Positions 35,841 through 47,700 of a stretch of 64,000 nucleotides of DNA are shown here, one piece after another. The notes beneath the pieces are model-generated. The model worked only from the letters and a program-made list of their open reading frames with translations, had not been told where the DNA came from and searched no databases. The stretch covers positions 12,283,473-12,347,472 of the forward strand of contig NC_026659.2 of NCBI RefSeq assembly GCF_000004075.3, in the 5' to 3' direction. Source of the stretch: Cucumis sativus. Taxonomy: Eukaryota > Streptophyta > Magnoliopsida > Cucurbitales > Cucurbitaceae. The translations under genes and the position numbers were made by a program. Each line of letters starts with the position of its first letter. Within the stretch, counting starts at the first letter, position 1.

Positions 35841-36024
35841 CTACAAATAAATTTTCCACGTATTCAAAAAATTATTAGTGAAATAATTAAAAAGAAACTA
35901 AATTGGCAGCTAGGGCATATAGTACAATACAAATAAGTTTCCCAAAAATATTGTGTTGGATTATTATAATCGTATGAACATTGCCTTTCAAGGTTGACAT
36001 CCTTCTACTCAGTTGCCTAGCTAC

Positions 36025-36029
36025 TATGG
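36025..36029. repeat. Target-site duplication TATGG of the chromodomain LTR element (left)
   Basis: Matches 40189-40193. Five bp is the usual duplication size for LTR retrotransposons. Confidence 0.92.
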
Positions 36030-36423
36030 TGTGAGACCCCCAATCATACATACGTATGTTAGGAAGGGTAAGAAGGGAAATTCACCAACATGTAATGATA
36101 GAGAATGAGTGGGAAGTAAGAGAATGTGCAGGTGGGTCCCACTGAGTAGGAATTTGAGGGTGATTATAAATAGAATGATTGGAAAATAGGGAGGGGTATC
36201 TTTTTGTTATCCCTAGGGTAAAGAGTGGCGGCAGCAGCCGTAAAGAGGAGGGGGTATCCTTCTTGTAAAGGATGCTGGTATGCTCTTGTTATTTACTGTT
36301 CTTACTTTCATTTCATATTGTAGTTGTATCTTTTGGCTATATATATAAATAAAGATCACAGGGTGATGTCTCTGTTTAGCCATTGTTCGGTGTTTTATTA
36401 GAAAGTGTGTTAGAATCCTGACA
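36030..36423 (+). repeat. Gypsy-B left LTR, 394 bp
   Basis: It runs TG to CA and is about 96% identical to 39796-40188. It contains CTATATATATAAATAAAG near 36340, which can serve as a TATA or polyadenylation region. Confidence 0.95.
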
Positions 36424-36425
36424 TT

Positions 36426-36439
36426 TGGTATCAGAGCCC
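36426..36439 (+). other. Primer-binding site for initiator Met tRNA
   Basis: TGGTATCAGAGCCC begins two bases after the LTR end. This is the standard Ty3/gypsy primer site in plants. Confidence 0.92.
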
Positions 36440-36475
36440 AACAACAACAAAAAACTGGGTGTTGTTACACGTCGC

Positions 36476-39400
36476 ATGGCACAAAGACAATTGGAGGAAC
36501 GAATGGAAGGAACTGAGAAGGAGTTGTTGAGCATGAAAGAAATGTTACTGGAAATGAAGAAGTCTATGGAAAGACTGACGGAGGAACTAAGAGAGAATCA
36601 TAGCTATAAGAAAAGAGATGAATCCGGAACATCTGATGGATCCAGCATGAAGTTGAAAGGAAAAGTAGAAGAATCGGAAGTCTGTAATGAGGTAAATGGA
36701 AATAATGTGGATCGAAGTAAGTACAAAAAGTTAGAAATGCCTATGTTCTTAGGTGAAAATCCCGAATCCTGGGTATATAGAGCATAACATTTTTTTGAGA
36801 TCAACAACCTGCCAGAAAATGAGAAGTTCAAAGTGGCTGTGGTCAGCTTTGGGCAAGATAAAGTGGACTGGTACCGGTGGACACATAATAGGAAGAAAGT
36901 AGAGTCATGGAAAGACTTAAAAGGGAGGATGTTTGATTTCTTCAAGGACTCAAGGCAAACGAGTCTAGTGGCACGCTTGATTAGGATTCAACAAGATGGA
37001 TCCTACAGTGAGTATGTGAAGAAATTTGTCACATATTCAGCTCATCTCCCTCACATGGAGGAAAGTGTGTTACGCGATGCTTCTCTGACCTGTCTGGAAC
37101 CCAATCTTCAAGCAGAAGTCGTTAGTCGTTACCCTCGAACATTGGAAGAATGTATGAGGGAGGCTCAACTAGTCAATGATCGGAATGTAGCAATGAAATT
37201 GACTAAGACCGAGGGTAGGACAGTGGAACCAAAGAAAAAAGAAGAGTATGCAGGAAAAATCCAAGAAGGAACAGACAAAGACTACATGAGGAAGACAGAT
37301 TTCCCCATAAAACAAGTAACTATACCTATTAAGAGTAGTTATAAAAAAAGTGAACCTCCTATCAAACGACTTTCAGACGCAGAATTCAGGTCCAGACTGG
37401 ATAAGGGCCTATGTTGCAAATGCAATGAGAAGTATACGCCGGGGCACAGATGTAGAGTGAAGGAAAAAAGGGAGCTGATGTTATTTATCATGAATGAAGA
37501 GGAGAGTAAGGAAGAGGAAGGCAAGATAGAAGAGGAACCAGGGGAAACAGTGGAACTAAACCTTCTGGATTTTGCAGAAGGAGAGGAAATAGAATTGAAA
37601 ACAATCCATGGGATGGCATCGAAGGGAACGATGAAGCTGAAGGGAAATATAAAGGGCAAAGGAGTGATAGTGCTGATTGATAGTGGAGCAACCCATAATT
37701 TTATACATAACTGGACAGTAAAGGAAAAGAACCTATACTTGGAAAAAGGTAATCCGTTTGCAGTTACAATTGGAGATGGCACTAAGTGTACAGGCAAGGG
37801 TATTTGCAAGAGAGTGGAATTGGAGCTACAAGGGGTTGTGGTGGTGGCTAATTTTTTAGCAATTGAGTTGGGACATGTGGATGTAATATTGGGTATGCAG
37901 TGGCTGGATACAACAGGCACCATGAAGATACATTGGCCATCCCTAACAATGTCCTTTTGGTCAGGAAAACAGAAAATTATTTTGAAAGGAGACTCATCCC
38001 TCATCCAAGCAAATGTTCCCTGAAAACCATTGAGAAAACGTGGGAAAATGAAGATCAGGGTTTTCTGTTGGAATTCCAAAAGTATGAAATAGACACTGAG
38101 GTGGAAGTGGAGCAGGCAATGAAAGGGGACGAAGAAGAGATCCCAATGATTAAAAATCTGTTACAACAGTATGCAGACATCTTTGAGGATCCAAAAAAGT
38201 TGCCCTCTAAGAGAGAAATAGATCACCGTATATTGGTTTTACCAAACCAGAGGCCCATCAATGTCAGACCATATAAATATGGTTATGTACAGAAGGAGGA
38301 AATTGAGAAATTGGTGGTGGAAATGTTGCAAGCAGGTGTGATACATCCCAGTCATAGCCCGTACTCTAGCCCTGTTTTATTGGTCAAAAAGAAAGATGAA
38401 GGGTGGCGCTTTTGTGTAGATTATCGGAAGCTCAACCAAGTTTATTGAAACAGAATCCAGAGGGAATCAACAAATTTAGCTGGGAGAATGGGAAACTGTT
38501 CTACAAGAAGAGAGTGGTATTATCAAAGAAGTCTTCAGTGATCCCCACATTGCTGCATACATTCCATGACTCGATCTTGGGAGGACACTCGGGATTCTTG
38601 AGAACATATAAGAGAATGAGTGGGGAGCTGTACTGGGAGGGAATGAAGGCTGATATAAAGAAATATGTGGAGCAGTGTGAGATTTGTCAAAGGAACAAAT
38701 ATGAGGCCACGAAACCAGCAAGAGTATTACATCCAATCCCTACTCCAGACGCCATACTAGAAGAATGGTCAATGGATTTCTAGAAGGGTTACCTAAGGCA
38801 GGGGGAATGAATGTGATAATGGTGGTGGTAGATAGATTGTGCAAGTATGCTTATTTCATTACTATGAAGCACCCTTTCACAACTAAACAAGTGGCGACTA
38901 CATTCATTGAAAAGATTATCAGACAGGGATAAAGTTTTCATTAGTCATTTTTGGAATGAATTATTTGCAACTATGGGACCTAAACTGAAAAGAAGCACGC
39001 ATTTCACCCACAAACGGATGGGCAGACGGAAAGGGTAAACCAATGTCTAGAGACATACTTGAGATGCTTCTGCAATGAGCAACCTCAAAAGTGGCATAAG
39101 TTCATTCCATGGGCTGAACTGTGGTATAACACCACTTTCCATTCATCCATACGTTCCAACCCTTTCAAGATTGTATATGGTAGACAACCACCCCCTATTT
39201 TATCCTACGAAACCCGAAAAACTCAGAATGATGAGGTAGAAGTAATGCTAAAAGAGAGAGATTTGGCATTGAACGCCTTGAAGAAGAATCTTCACTTAGC
39301 CCAAAACCGCATGAAGAAATGGGCAGACACCAAAAGAAGGGAGTTGAAGTTCAAGGTGGGTGATGAAGTATACCTAAAGCTCAGACCTTATAGGCAGAGA

Positions 39401-39862
39401 TCCTTAGCTCGGAAAAGATGTGAACAGCTGGCACCAAAATTCTATGGGCCTTACACAATCATTGAAGAGATAGGAGAGGTGGCATATAGATTGAAACTTC
39501 CACGAGAGGCGATTATTCATGATGTGTTCCACATCTCGCAGTTGAAGCTCAAGTTAGGTAAGCAGAATGTTGTGCAGCAACAACAACCTATGTTGACAAC
39601 AGATTTCGAGTTACAACTATGGCCATAACAGGTATTGGGAATTCGCTGGAATAAAGATTTGGGAGCTAACGAATGGCTAGTCAAGTGGAAGAATTTACCA
39701 GAAACTGAAGCCACATGGGAAGCTGTCTATCAAATGAATCAACAGTTTCCCACATTCCACCTTGAGGACAAGGTGAATTTGGAACCGAGGGGTGTTGTGA
39801 GACCCCCAATCATACATACGTATGTTAGGAAGGGTAAGAAGGGAAATTCACCAACAAGTAAT
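36476..39862 (+). pseudogene. Gypsy-B gag-pol with internal deletions, stops and chromodomain
   Basis: From ATG 36476, gag begins with a coiled-coil stretch and is cut by a TAA at 36785. It resumes at 36833-38023 with the zinc knuckle CCKCNEKYTPGHRC (about 37410) and an aspartic protease active site, LIDSGATHNFIH (about 37675). Reverse transcriptase is present only to FCVDYRKLNQV (about 38440), so the catalytic aspartates and RNase H are absent. Integrase follows with its HHCC finger (38560-38700) and the core start WSMDF, then a shift near 38780, a short deletion near 38930 removing the second catalytic region, and the C-terminal half (39059-39628). After a TAA at 39626-39628 there is a chromodomain (about 39635-39760; EWLVKWKNLPETEATWE). 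The frame runs into the right LTR. It cannot transpose on its own. Confidence 0.9.
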
Positions 39863-40188
39863 GAGAGAGAATGAGTGGGAAGTAAGAGAATGTGCAGGTG
39901 GGTCCTACTGAGTAGGAATTTGAGGGTGATTATAAATAGAATGATTGGGAAATAGGGAGGGGTATCTTTTTGTTTTCTATAGGGTAAAGAATGGCGGCAG
40001 CAGCCGTAAAGGGGAGGAGGTATCCTTCTTGTAAAGGATGCTGGTATGCTCTTGTTATTTACTGTTCTTACTTTCATTTCATATTGTAGCTGTATCTTTT
40101 GGCTATATATAAATAAAGAATCACAGGGTGTTGTCTCTATTTAGCCATTGTTGGGTGTTTTATTAGAAAGTGTGTTAGAATCCTGACA
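39796..40188 (+). repeat. Gypsy-B right LTR, 393 bp
   Basis: Partner of 36030-36423. A purine-rich GAACCGAGGGG just before it is a weak polypurine tract. Confidence 0.95.
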
Positions 40189-40193
40189 TATGG
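40189..40193. repeat. Target-site duplication TATGG of the chromodomain LTR element (right)
   Basis: Partner of 36025-36029. Confidence 0.92.
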
Positions 40194-41052
40194 CTACCAA
40201 TATAATGTATTCACGTAATTCTCTCCCTAATGGTAATTTTTGGCTCTTAAGTTATACAACCATTATAATGGTGAGGAGATGGATACTGTCGACAATGGTC
40301 ATCCCTTGAATACCACAATAGTAGTGGTACCTTTTCAACTTGTTTAAACTCTTTTAATCTCTCCAAACTCTACCATGCTCCACAGTTAACCTCCAATCTT
40401 CAGTATGTTAACAAATTTTGTCTTGATAATAACTACTTTATTTTAACACCCTAATGTGTAAAGACGTCAAAGGAGAAGTGCAAATAGTGATCGGATCTTT
40501 AATTTCTATTGATACAATCTCCTCATAAAAAAAGTTTTAATACATAAACAGAAAAGCAAAAGAAAGAAATGAGAAGAAAGAAGAAGAAGAATCAGAGAAA
40601 ACAACAAAACCTAACCTTAGAAAATGTCTTCGACGGCGGGCATTTGGTTCCAGAGACAAACTGTAGGCGACGATTGGCAGTGACGGATGATGTTGGGAGA
40701 TAGTCGGGGCATTTTCAAAGATCGACAGTGGTTGTTCGTCTAATGGTCTGGTTGGCAGAGTGAGGGTCTGAGAGGAAGATGATTTAAACAAGGGCACGAT
40801 TTAGAGAAGGGCTAGTGAGTTTTACATTTTTTGGAATATAAAATTAAGTTTTATTTTAATAAATTTAAATAAATAAATTTCTTAATGTTTTTAACTTTTA
40901 TGACATCAAATAATTGTCACGAAAATGTAGAATTCGAAAACAACGTGTTTTCCTACCAAAAATGCGTGTTTTGACCTTCTACAACAATTTTTCTTCCCTC
41001 TCTTTAATTTGGGTTGCATTGAACTGTCATAGAAGCTGATTTTGTTGTAGTG
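40194..41052 (-). repeat. CACTA-2 5' end: terminal inverted repeat, subterminal repeats and leader
   Basis: On the minus strand from 41052: CACTACAACAAAATCAG, CTATGACAGTT and GTAGAAGGTCAAAACACG, then a Pro/Ser-type C-rich leader ending near TTTCTAAG/GTTAGG at about 40615. The layout copies the 5' end of CACTA-1 (4842-5372), including the C-rich leader before a probable leader intron. No transposase follows. Confidence 0.75.
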
Positions 41053-41285
41053 ATGTCTTCCTCGACTCTTCTTCTCATCGAATAAATGTGGGGTTACTAG
41101 ACACCTCAGATGCATACGCTCTATTGAAACTCCCAATTCCTAAACTTCTATTGCTACTTGCTTGACTCACCTTGGCCTTCCTTGTGGTACCATAGTACCT
41201 ATATCACATAAATAGGTTAGACTCTTATATTACACGTGACTCTACATGTATGACTCAACCCAAGACCTTTCCTAATAATTTATCT

Positions 41286-41295
41286 TCTGATACCA
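41286..41295 (-). other. Gypsy-A primer-binding site
   Basis: The plus strand reads TCTGATACCA, i.e. TGGTATCAGA on the minus strand, three bases inside the TGACA end of the LTR. It fixes the orientation of the split element. Confidence 0.8.
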
Positions 41296-42087
41296 ACTTG
41301 TCACACCTCGCTCTATCCACTTTATGCGATAGATAGAAAACGTGACCGCCTACACATTCTAGGCAATATTTTTCTCAAAGTAACGCGTTGAATGCCTAAA
41401 TGAGTGAAATTTAAAACAACCGTGAATCAACTTAACATAGAAAATGAGACTTTATTGATATCTCAATTATAAGTACTTTTAGTACCACTTATAATGCTTA
41501 GTAAAACCCCTTAAACCTTACTCAAAATAACACATGGACTTCTTTCCCTAACTATTACATGTTATATATGCAAATAAACAGTAGTCACTACCAAAATGAT
41601 GCAATCAAGGGCATAGTAAGCGATCAAGTATGCAAGTTCAACATTGGATGTCCTTTACTACCTAGGGGAGGAGGGGAAATAAAATAAAATATTTGAAAAG
41701 GTTAGACTAAAAATTCTAATGAGTGGGGTCTTTATGAATACTTATAGGAGTTCAAATTTCACTTTAATGCGACATAGGTATTTTGTCAAAACACGAGACA
41801 TAACCATCACGAGGGTCAATCATTACATTTTCAAGCATTTTCATCTTATCAACAATTCATGCATTGTAAAGAAAATAGTGTCTTTGATTTATTTATTGTA
41901 GATCTTATTGCGTCGTATGCCTATAGGACAACACATAACCAACTCGCAGAATCATTACGCATGTTCTATTACGTCTTTGTACCTGTTTCTCGAACACTCT
42001 ATTATTGAGTTGTAGGCATGTAGAGTAGTCTCAACACACTTTGCAAGTTCCATCAATTCCACTACGCATAACGCGCCTTCCGATGTT

Positions 42088-42318
42088 ATATCACACAACA
42101 AGCAAAGGACATCTCACACCATATCACATAAAAAACAAATGGCATCTCATACCAGATCACACAGCAAGCATGAGGCATCCTATTCAAGATCACACAACAT
42201 GGATAGGCATTCTATTCTAAATCATACTGCAGGAATAAAGCATCTTATCTCAGATCACACAACAAGGATAATGCATCCCACACTAGAACCTACAGCAAAT
42301 GTGAGACATTATATTGCA
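42088..42318 (+). repeat. 33-bp tandem array, about 7 copies
   Basis: Units begin (A)GATCACACAACA at 42088, 42121, 42154 and so on, each with a GGCAT-CTCA word. Because 33 is a multiple of three, the array produces an open frame at 42139-42354 that should not be taken as a gene. Confidence 0.85.
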
Positions 42319-42619
42319 CATGGTACAAAGATTATTTTATTCAACCATTATTAATTTCTTATACCTTCTTCAAAAAAAAAAAAATCATTTCATCGCACAA
42401 TTCTAGTATACACTAAATCCTATTCGTTTGTAAGTCGTATGCATTTTAAAAATTGAAAAGCACAAGGAAAATCATGCAAGTCACGGTCTCAATAGAAATC
42501 CATTTTAGAATCCTTTGAAATTTTAAAATATTTGGTAAGAGAAACCACTCACGGTTATAGTCAGCAAGCTCATCAACCCAGCTTCATTTAGAAAATTTGA
42601 GAGCCTACATCTATTCACT

Positions 42620-42850
42620 GATTATGCATTGACAGTTGGTAAATTGCATAGATGAGTTGTAAGAGATTCTACTACTTGACCTTCAAATGTAAATTTAAGA
42701 GATTACATGTATGTATTAACCGATTATGCAATGACAGTAGGTAAAATGCATAGATGAGTTGTAAGAGATTCTACTAGCTACTTGACCTTCAAACTAAATT
42801 TAAGAGTCTATTTTGTGATTATGCATTGATAGGTAGCCAAAAATGCATAA
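42620..42850 (+). repeat. About 100-bp tandem repeat, 2.5 copies
   Basis: GATTATGCATTGACAG-like starts occur at 42620, 42722 and 42817. Between them GCATAGATGAGTTGTAAGAG and TCTACTA-CTTGACCTTCAAA are conserved. Confidence 0.85.
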
Positions 42851-43029
42851 TGAGATGTTGTAGTTAATAATTGGTGTATTTTGGTGATTATGCATGCTTT
42901 ATGGATTATATGATTATGGATTGTTATGTTTTGTGTTTCATGACATGCTAATGGTTTTTACATGCTTGTAGAATATGGTGTCTGTTGACTTTTTCTATTA
43001 GGCTTTGTACCTCACATGTACTGTATTTC

Positions 43030-43360
43030 TACCTTTGGGGTACTTCCATGACTAGGGGTGTTCCTATGGAACCACTCACACGATTAAGGATGTATCTATA
43101 GATCACATGCACGGTTAGGCGTCAGTTGTAATGTGTTCATATGGGGTATCTCACACGACTAGGGGTGTCTCAATGAAATCACTCGCACCATTAGTAGTGT
43201 ACTGATGGGGTAACTCGCACAATTAGGGGTGTACATATGGATCATAGACATGATGGGAAGTGTGTACCTACAAATCACTCGTACGACTAAAGGTGTTCCT
43301 AACGAATCACTCGCACGTTAGGAGTGTTCCTACAATACCACTTGCTCAAGTGTGCTCCAA
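43030..43360 (+). repeat. Degenerate tandem array of about 36-40 bp, about 8 copies
   Basis: The core CACTCGCACGATTAGGGGTGTTCCTA recurs with substitutions (ACTCACACGATTAAGG, TCGCACAATTAGGGGTG, ACTCGTACGACTAAAGGTG). It is part of the presumed gypsy LTR. Confidence 0.8.
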
Positions 43361-43560
43361 TGGACACACAACATTATTATTACCTTATAGTATCTCCTAA
43401 CGGGAAGTTTAATAGATCATCTAGCGAGACTAGTAGTAAGTCATTTACTGAGTATATTTTGATATACTCACTCTTTTTCTATGTTTAATATTTCAGGCAA
43501 AGGTAGAGGATCTCGAAAACTGGTGAACAACAGGAATGGCTCGTAACATGCCATATGGGG

Positions 43561-44139
43561 ACTTATTCTGCTTTTGCCTTTTCTTTGTTAGTTTTTTAGC
43601 ATTTTGATTTTAAATATTTTTTAAAAACTTTTGTTCTTATTTATTTATCTTTATTTTGTTAAAATTGTTACAACCCGCATGTCATGTTTTCATAGTGTTA
43701 TTAATGATTTTGTCAATTTTATGATTTACGAACATATATTTGATGTTATTTTAATAAGAATTTAGTTTTCCTCTTTTCAAAATAATATCAAATTTTATTT
43801 TTTTAGGTAATGAAATTAGCTTAGTTTAAGAATTAGGCCCTTGCATCTATAATTTGATCAATAAATTAAGCCATCACTTGTCATCATAAAGATTGATGGT
43901 TGAACACCCTGGAACCAAACTAAACAAAACATACTATTATTTTATTTACCACTACTATTATATAGAAACAACCATTTGTTTGTTTCCTTGTTGAACATAA
44001 ACAAACCATATTATTTATAGAAATACAACAATAATAAAGTAGCAAAGATACATAATCAATGCTTTGAAAAAAACATAAAACACAAGCCAAATTATTTAGA
44101 GGGGAAGTGATGAAACATATATTATATAAGACTAAATAT
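43561..44139. other. AT-rich spacer downstream of the MLP gene, no gene
   Basis: Nothing coding was recognised. The part next to 44139 should include the 3'UTR and polyadenylation signals of the minus-strand MLP gene. Confidence 0.5.
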
Positions 44140-44684
44140 TCATTTAATGAGGTGAGATTCAATGTCTTTAGTGACGGTATTCATGAGGTGGATATACTTA
44201 TAAGGATAGGGAGAAGCATCATCTATTTTCTCATATTCTATGGTCATAACTGCCTGGCAATGGTTATCGTCTTTGGGCACAACTTGAAATGTAGATTTGT
44301 AACTTTTATAGTAGTTGAATACATCTCCTTCCATTCCAACCAATACCATTGTCAATTTCTGGTCGTAAAATTCCACTTTTTCTTTGAAAACCTCAGCTTT
44401 ACCATCTTAACAACAACAAAGAAAGAGAATTAATTTTTATTTAGAAGGAAAGTGATTCTGCCTAAAAATAAAGAAACATGAAAATGCATACCAACAGTGT
44501 AATACCAAGTCTTGATCGAGCCATGGTCATGGTTATCCCACTCAGCATCATGAATATCAACTTCCTGAATAGCATTTGGGCATATTTTGGGAACAAGAAA
44601 ACATTTCTCTCTAAAAACTTTATAAAATCTCTCAGCAGGTCCATTAATCACTAACTCACTCACCAGCTTTCCGCTTAGACTCAT
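44140..44684 (-). CDS. Major latex protein-like (MLP, Bet v 1 family) gene, 2 exons, 152 residues
   Basis: Exon 1 is 44684-44492 and exon 2 is 44405-44140, with an 86-bp intron (donor GTATGC, acceptor TTGTTAAG). The joined frame is 152 codons plus TGA, the normal length of plant MLPs. Diagnostic segments: MSLSGKLVSELVINGPAE at the N-terminus, SIKTWYYTV at the exon junction, the family P-loop-like GMEGDVFNYYKS, and PYPYKYIHLMN near the end. The family forms a small cytosolic barrel with a hydrophobic pocket that binds lipids, hormones or other hydrophobic ligands, and is linked to stress responses; in cucurbits, members bind organic pollutants. No lesion was seen. ATG 44684 fits the conserved start. 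It stands alone, with transposons to its left. Confidence 0.95.
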
Positions 44685-44734
44685 GGTTTCCTTTCAACAC
44701 TTCCTCTACATACAAAATGCTCAGTTCATAATCC

Positions 44735-44742
44735 TTTTTATA
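44735..44742 (-). promoter_or_regulatory. TATA box of the MLP gene
   Basis: TATAAAAA on the minus strand, about 50 bp upstream of the ATG at 44684. It leaves room for a short leader. Confidence 0.55.
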
Positions 44743-47700
44743 CAAAATGCTCTACTTATAAGTTGTACTACAAAATTTAATAATATTTTGACTTTCTTTC
44801 ATTATCATTATGGTGATAGAGACCAACATGTTACCACTATTTTCTTTTGCACAAAAATAGTATCAATATATACTATAACGTGGTCGTTAAATGCAATGCA
44901 AACCATATTAAGGAAGGAAGTACAAGCATGAAAGCTTCCAGTTTCAACCGGTGGAGGCACGTAGGGGCCGGAGGACATGTGCCCTCTCCACTTATCGTTG
45001 TTGGTATTTATAGATATAAATTTCTAAGTATCATATGAAAAATAAACACACTTACCAAATTTGTTTGGTAGTGTAGCAATAGATGTAGAGGAGGCATGGT
45101 GTGAATGTTTTTGTCGTGCGGTTTGAGTTCACCCTCTCTTTAGTTTTTTAAAATTGAATTTATTTCATATTTGAAATCTAAGCAGTGCTATATGTGTATC
45201 TACTCAGAGTGTCGCACTGCTTCTGTTGTCTATAAAAGAATTTTAACTAAGAACATCTGCAGATATATATATGTATACCCTCGTGATCCTTGAATTTTGA
45301 TCAATATGTACCACCCAAGTTTTCAAATTGACCCTTTTCGTGCCTAAGTTTTGAGGAATAGATTTAAAGTTAAATTATAAAAGTTCTAAAAATAGCTTTA
45401 AACTTCATTTTTTTTAAAATAATATGTTTTTTTCATAAATAAGGACATAAATATTGAGAAAAAGTAATTTCAGGATTAGGTTATATATGGATGTTGGTGA
45501 TATATAATTAAATTTGCTTTCAACCACTAGTTTAAGCTTCTGGATGAATTGGTCGTTTAATATAGTATCGGAATAAGTGGTTCAAAGAGGAGTGTTGGTG
45601 ATATATAATTAAATGGTATAGTTGCAAATTTAGAAATTGGATTCAAAATAATTAAGTATATAGCAACATTTTAAAAAATTTCTAAATATTAGTCTATCAC
45701 GCATAAATCATACGAGTCTATCGGCAATAGTTTTGCTATATTTACAATTTTTTTAAATGTTGTCGTATCATTAATTATTATTTCTTAAATGATCATTCAT
45801 TATAATTACTCTAATTAAATTTGCTTTCCTTTTGGATTAGTTTGTGGTTTAATAATGGAATGATGAACCTGATCCACATTTTTCATTCTCGTGCACTAAA
45901 GTCATGGACGGGATCCACAACTTAATTCTCTACACTTAGAGACTTGTGGAGTAGGTCCACGAGTTCATGGTCCCAAAAACATGATACTCTCCCTCCAAAT
46001 TTTTTATGGTTGGCGTGGTCCACTTTCTCTTCTCCTCCCAACAACCCGCACTCGAAAACTCTCCTAATCGCTGCGATTCTTTCAACCAGACATCCACCTT
46101 CCGCTGCCGACGTTGGTTACCGCCCGTCGCAGTCCATCGTTCACCATCGTAAACTATCGCTGCTTCCACTATTAGATCTACGAAGGTTTATAATTTTTTT
46201 CTTTTTTGTTTATTGTAAGAATGTGTTAGGTTTTTAGATATGGATATATAAATTTGTTTAGGGTTATATATACAATTTTTCATAGATTTCTCTATGAATC
46301 TGTAAAGGTTGATACACAATTTGTTTTTTCTAAAACTTTAATTAAGAATGTATTAGTTTAGGTTTTAAAATATAGATCGTCTAGAGATTTGTTTTAGGTT
46401 TATATACATCATTTTTCAATTAATTTTTAATAGATCTATAAATGTCGATATACACTTTTTTGTTTGTACCCTTAATTAAGAATGTGTTGCTTTTGTTTTT
46501 TAAATGTAGATCTAGACATTTGTTTTAGGTAATTTATAAACATAAGTTTTCAATTATATTTTTTTACAGATCTATAAAGGTTGATATACAGTTTTTTTTT
46601 TGTTTGTTTTTCCTTCTTTTTTGGGTTTTTTTCTCTCTTTTTTTTCCTTTTTTTTCTTTGTGTCTACTTGATTAATAAAGAATGATGTACGGTTATAGGG
46701 TTTTTCTATTTTTTGGTCCTACTTGTTTTGAGACGTAGGTTGATGAATTATTCGAAACTCAAATGCACAAAATGAAAATGAACCAATACCTTTAGAAATT
46801 TTCACACAAATCGATTAGGATATTACAAACTCAATTTGTGAAGGTAGTTCCACTTTGAATGACAAAGAAAGATGTGCATAAAACTCAATCTAATATTTAT
46901 TTGATATGTAGTAAGGAAGATTAACAAATGGGAGGTAAAAATATTGTGTGAAACAACACAATCAAATTATCGTGGTTGAATCAAACCAAGATATGTGGTA
47001 CGATGCAAGTTGCGGAACAAAGGTCGTAATTGGAGGTTGTGTGCTTGTCAACCTAAAACTCATGGATTGTTTGAAATTATTAAACTTGAAAGGTAACATT
47101 CATGGTTGTACTTGAAGTTGACACAAGATCATTCTCAACTTTGTTACCGTTTTTTATTGGTTTTCTTGAATCTAAAAACATTTTATGACAAATTTACCCT
47201 TTAATTTTGTTTAAATTTCATCTATACCGTATCCATGAAATGTAATTATTGCAAAACCCATTATTATGAAAAATTGTTTTTCTTAATATCAATTTATTAA
47301 ATTTAATTTAATTTATCCGACCATAATTGTAATTACATTCCATTATTAGAAAAATTATTAAATGTAATGTGATTATTACAAAATTACTTAAATGGTTCTT
47401 ATTATCAATTTATTTAAATTTAACTAATTTATTAATTTATAAAAATATATAAATATCACAAATATGTCATTATATTTAAATTTATATTTAAACTAAAAAA
47501 ACAAACACCACCATTACACGTTATTCTAAATTCACTATACTAAATTAAATTAAGTAATAGTTCTTAGAAATTTTGTATTCTATCAATGATAGTCATTGAT
47601 ATTCTGCTATCACTGGCTATCAATGACGCCGATAGAAGCATATCACTTGCTATTAAATATTTGTTATTGATAGAATCTAAAATATTGTCATAGCTTGTAA

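Larger units (their letters stand above)
32705..36024 (-). other. CACTA-2 interior, no transposase; exon fragments and low-complexity DNA
   Basis: 3.3 kb between the MULE and the chromodomain element. No TNP2 or TNPA-like frame is present. 33653-33673 is a run of 21 C. Around 34550-34760 a segment of about 110 bp with TATGTTTCCTAAA, AGCACGTTTCTTCTTCT and CAAAACACGTTTAGG is tandemly doubled. A minus-strand LRR exon (34423-34494) and two joined exons (35609-35840) are listed separately. Confidence 0.6.
36030..40188 (+). mobile_element. Gypsy-B: Ty3/gypsy chromodomain LTR retrotransposon, internally deleted, 4.2 kb
   Basis: Two LTRs (36030-36423 and 39796-40188) begin TGTGAGAC and end CCTGACA, and TATGG duplications flank the element. 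A primer-binding site complementary to initiator Met tRNA (TGGTATCAGAGCC) starts at 36426. The inside holds gag, protease, the start of reverse transcriptase, integrase and a chromodomain, so it is a chromovirus-type Ty3/gypsy element. Most of reverse transcriptase and RNase H is missing. The LTRs differ at roughly 15-18 sites (about 4%), so it is of intermediate age. It is inserted in CACTA-2. Confidence 0.95.
23876..41052 (-). mobile_element. CACTA-2: minus-strand CACTA element carrying two nested insertions
   Basis: The 5' end, on the minus strand, starts CACTACAACAAAATCAG at 41052 and continues with the same subterminal words as CACTA-1 (CTATGACAGTT, CGTGACAATTATTTGATGTCATA). The 3' end lies at 23876, where GATCTACGACGACAGTCATTTTCTGTC aligns with the CACTA-1 end, but the outermost CACTA and about 12 following bases are missing. 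After removing the MULE and the chromodomain retroelement the element is about 4.7 kb and contains no TNP2 or TNPA-like gene. It is therefore non-autonomous and, with one end trimmed, probably immobile. It carries exon fragments at 34423-34494 and 35609-35840. Confidence 0.82.
41053..43560 (-). mobile_element. Gypsy-A, 5' part: start of gag, leader, primer-binding site and 5' LTR
   Basis: Minus strand. 41053-41285 holds leader and the first gag codons, in frame with gag at 23875. TGGTATCAGA at 41295-41286 is an initiator Met tRNA primer site. The LTR ends with GTGTGACA at 41299 and extends rightward (in + coordinates) to about 43560 or more. Three internal tandem arrays lie in this presumed LTR. 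The outer LTR end was not pinned down. Confidence 0.7.

Noticed and set aside
36425..36475. Gag start at 36425
   Set aside because: The frame begins at a TTG inside the primer-binding site; the first ATG is at 36476.
37339..38079. 246-codon minus-strand frame
   Set aside because: Antisense shadow of the Gypsy-B gag-protease.
42139..42354. 71-codon frame with repeated His/Thr/Ser pattern
   Set aside because: Explained by a 33-bp tandem repeat, whose period keeps the frame open.
45944..46237. 97-codon plus-strand frame in a GC-richer island
   Set aside because: No recognised domain; looks like leader or transposon-edge sequence, and a frame is also open on the other strand.
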